Shown: one piece after another, positions 7,029 through 7,090 of the stretch
How positions within the stretch are numbered: position 1 is the first letter of the stretch
Layout of the letters: every line of letters starts with the position of its first letter
Assembly: GCA_013203855.1 (NCBI GenBank)
Contig: JABMPG010000382.1
Location: 1-7,090, forward strand
Direction: 5' to 3'
DNA from: a bacterium
Lineage (GTDB): Bacteria > Sumerlaeota > Sumerlaeia > UBA8349
Length of the DNA: 7,090 nt
Program-made: the position numbers and the translations under genes
Notes under the pieces: model-generated
Seen by the model: the letters and a program-made list of their open reading frames with translations, nothing else
Told to the model about the DNA's origin: nothing
Database searches by the model: none

Positions 7029-7090
7029 GTGGAAGTCACAAACCTGCGGGTTAAGGAAACGATCGTCGAGGCGCTGATGCTGAACCTGGA
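7029..7090 (+). CDS. Probable acyl carrier protein, first 20 codons only
   Basis: From the GTG the frame gives 20 full codons, including LRVKETIVEALMLNL, then runs off the window. This matches helix I of acyl carrier proteins, which typically reads like 'v+eiIvEaLnLe' a few residues after the start. The Asp-Ser-Leu phosphopantetheine site would lie outside the window, so the call rests on this short piece, the strong ribosome binding site and its place 16 bases after a FabG-like reductase. The partial length prevents telling a fatty acid ACP from one serving a polyketide or aryl polyene pathway. Confidence 0.65.
   Translation, partial: MEVTNLRVKETIVEALMLNL

Noticed and set aside
6419..7039. 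A 206-codon minus-strand frame and a 213-codon plus-strand frame overlapping the reductase
   Set aside because: Both are shadows of the reductase, whose frame shows the full set of SDR motifs.

Overview
The window is GC-rich bacterial DNA organised around one divergent intergenic region. Everything left of about 6051 is a single very large minus-strand gene that enters from beyond the left edge. Everything right of about 6266 is a plus-strand pair of lipid or polyketide type genes. No rRNA, tRNA, CRISPR array, insertion sequence or terminator was recognised.

Minus strand, 1-6051: read from an ATG at 6051 behind a strong ribosome binding site, the frame stays open for exactly 2017 codons to base 1 and continues outside the window. 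The protein has, in order, a Sec-type signal peptide, a transglutaminase-like domain whose Cys position is Asp, a long poorly recognisable middle section, several Ig-like beta-sandwich segments, and an Rhs/YD-repeat section starting near residue 1404. The Rhs core and any variable C-terminus lie to the left, outside the window. This is the architecture of the giant secreted 'transglutaminase domain plus RHS repeat' proteins known from planctomycetes, other PVC-group bacteria, myxobacteria and uncultured Gram-negative lineages. The sequence alone does not settle the phylum.

Intergenic region, 6052-6265: 214 bases separate the two start codons. They hold an 11-bp perfect inverted repeat whose two arms each contain a consensus -35 hexamer TTGACA. 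The two hexamers point toward each other, so one could drive the giant gene and the other the reductase gene. This is the most unusual non-coding structure in the window.

Plus strand, 6266-7090: a complete FabG-like short-chain dehydrogenase/reductase of 248 residues keeps its catalytic Asn-Ser-Tyr-Lys residues but has altered nucleotide-binding motifs. Sixteen bases later, behind its own ribosome binding site, a GTG begins what looks like an acyl carrier protein, cut off after 20 codons. Together they suggest the start of a type II fatty acid, aryl polyene or similar acyl-ACP operon running off the right edge. A functional link between this operon and the giant surface protein is not shown by the sequence.
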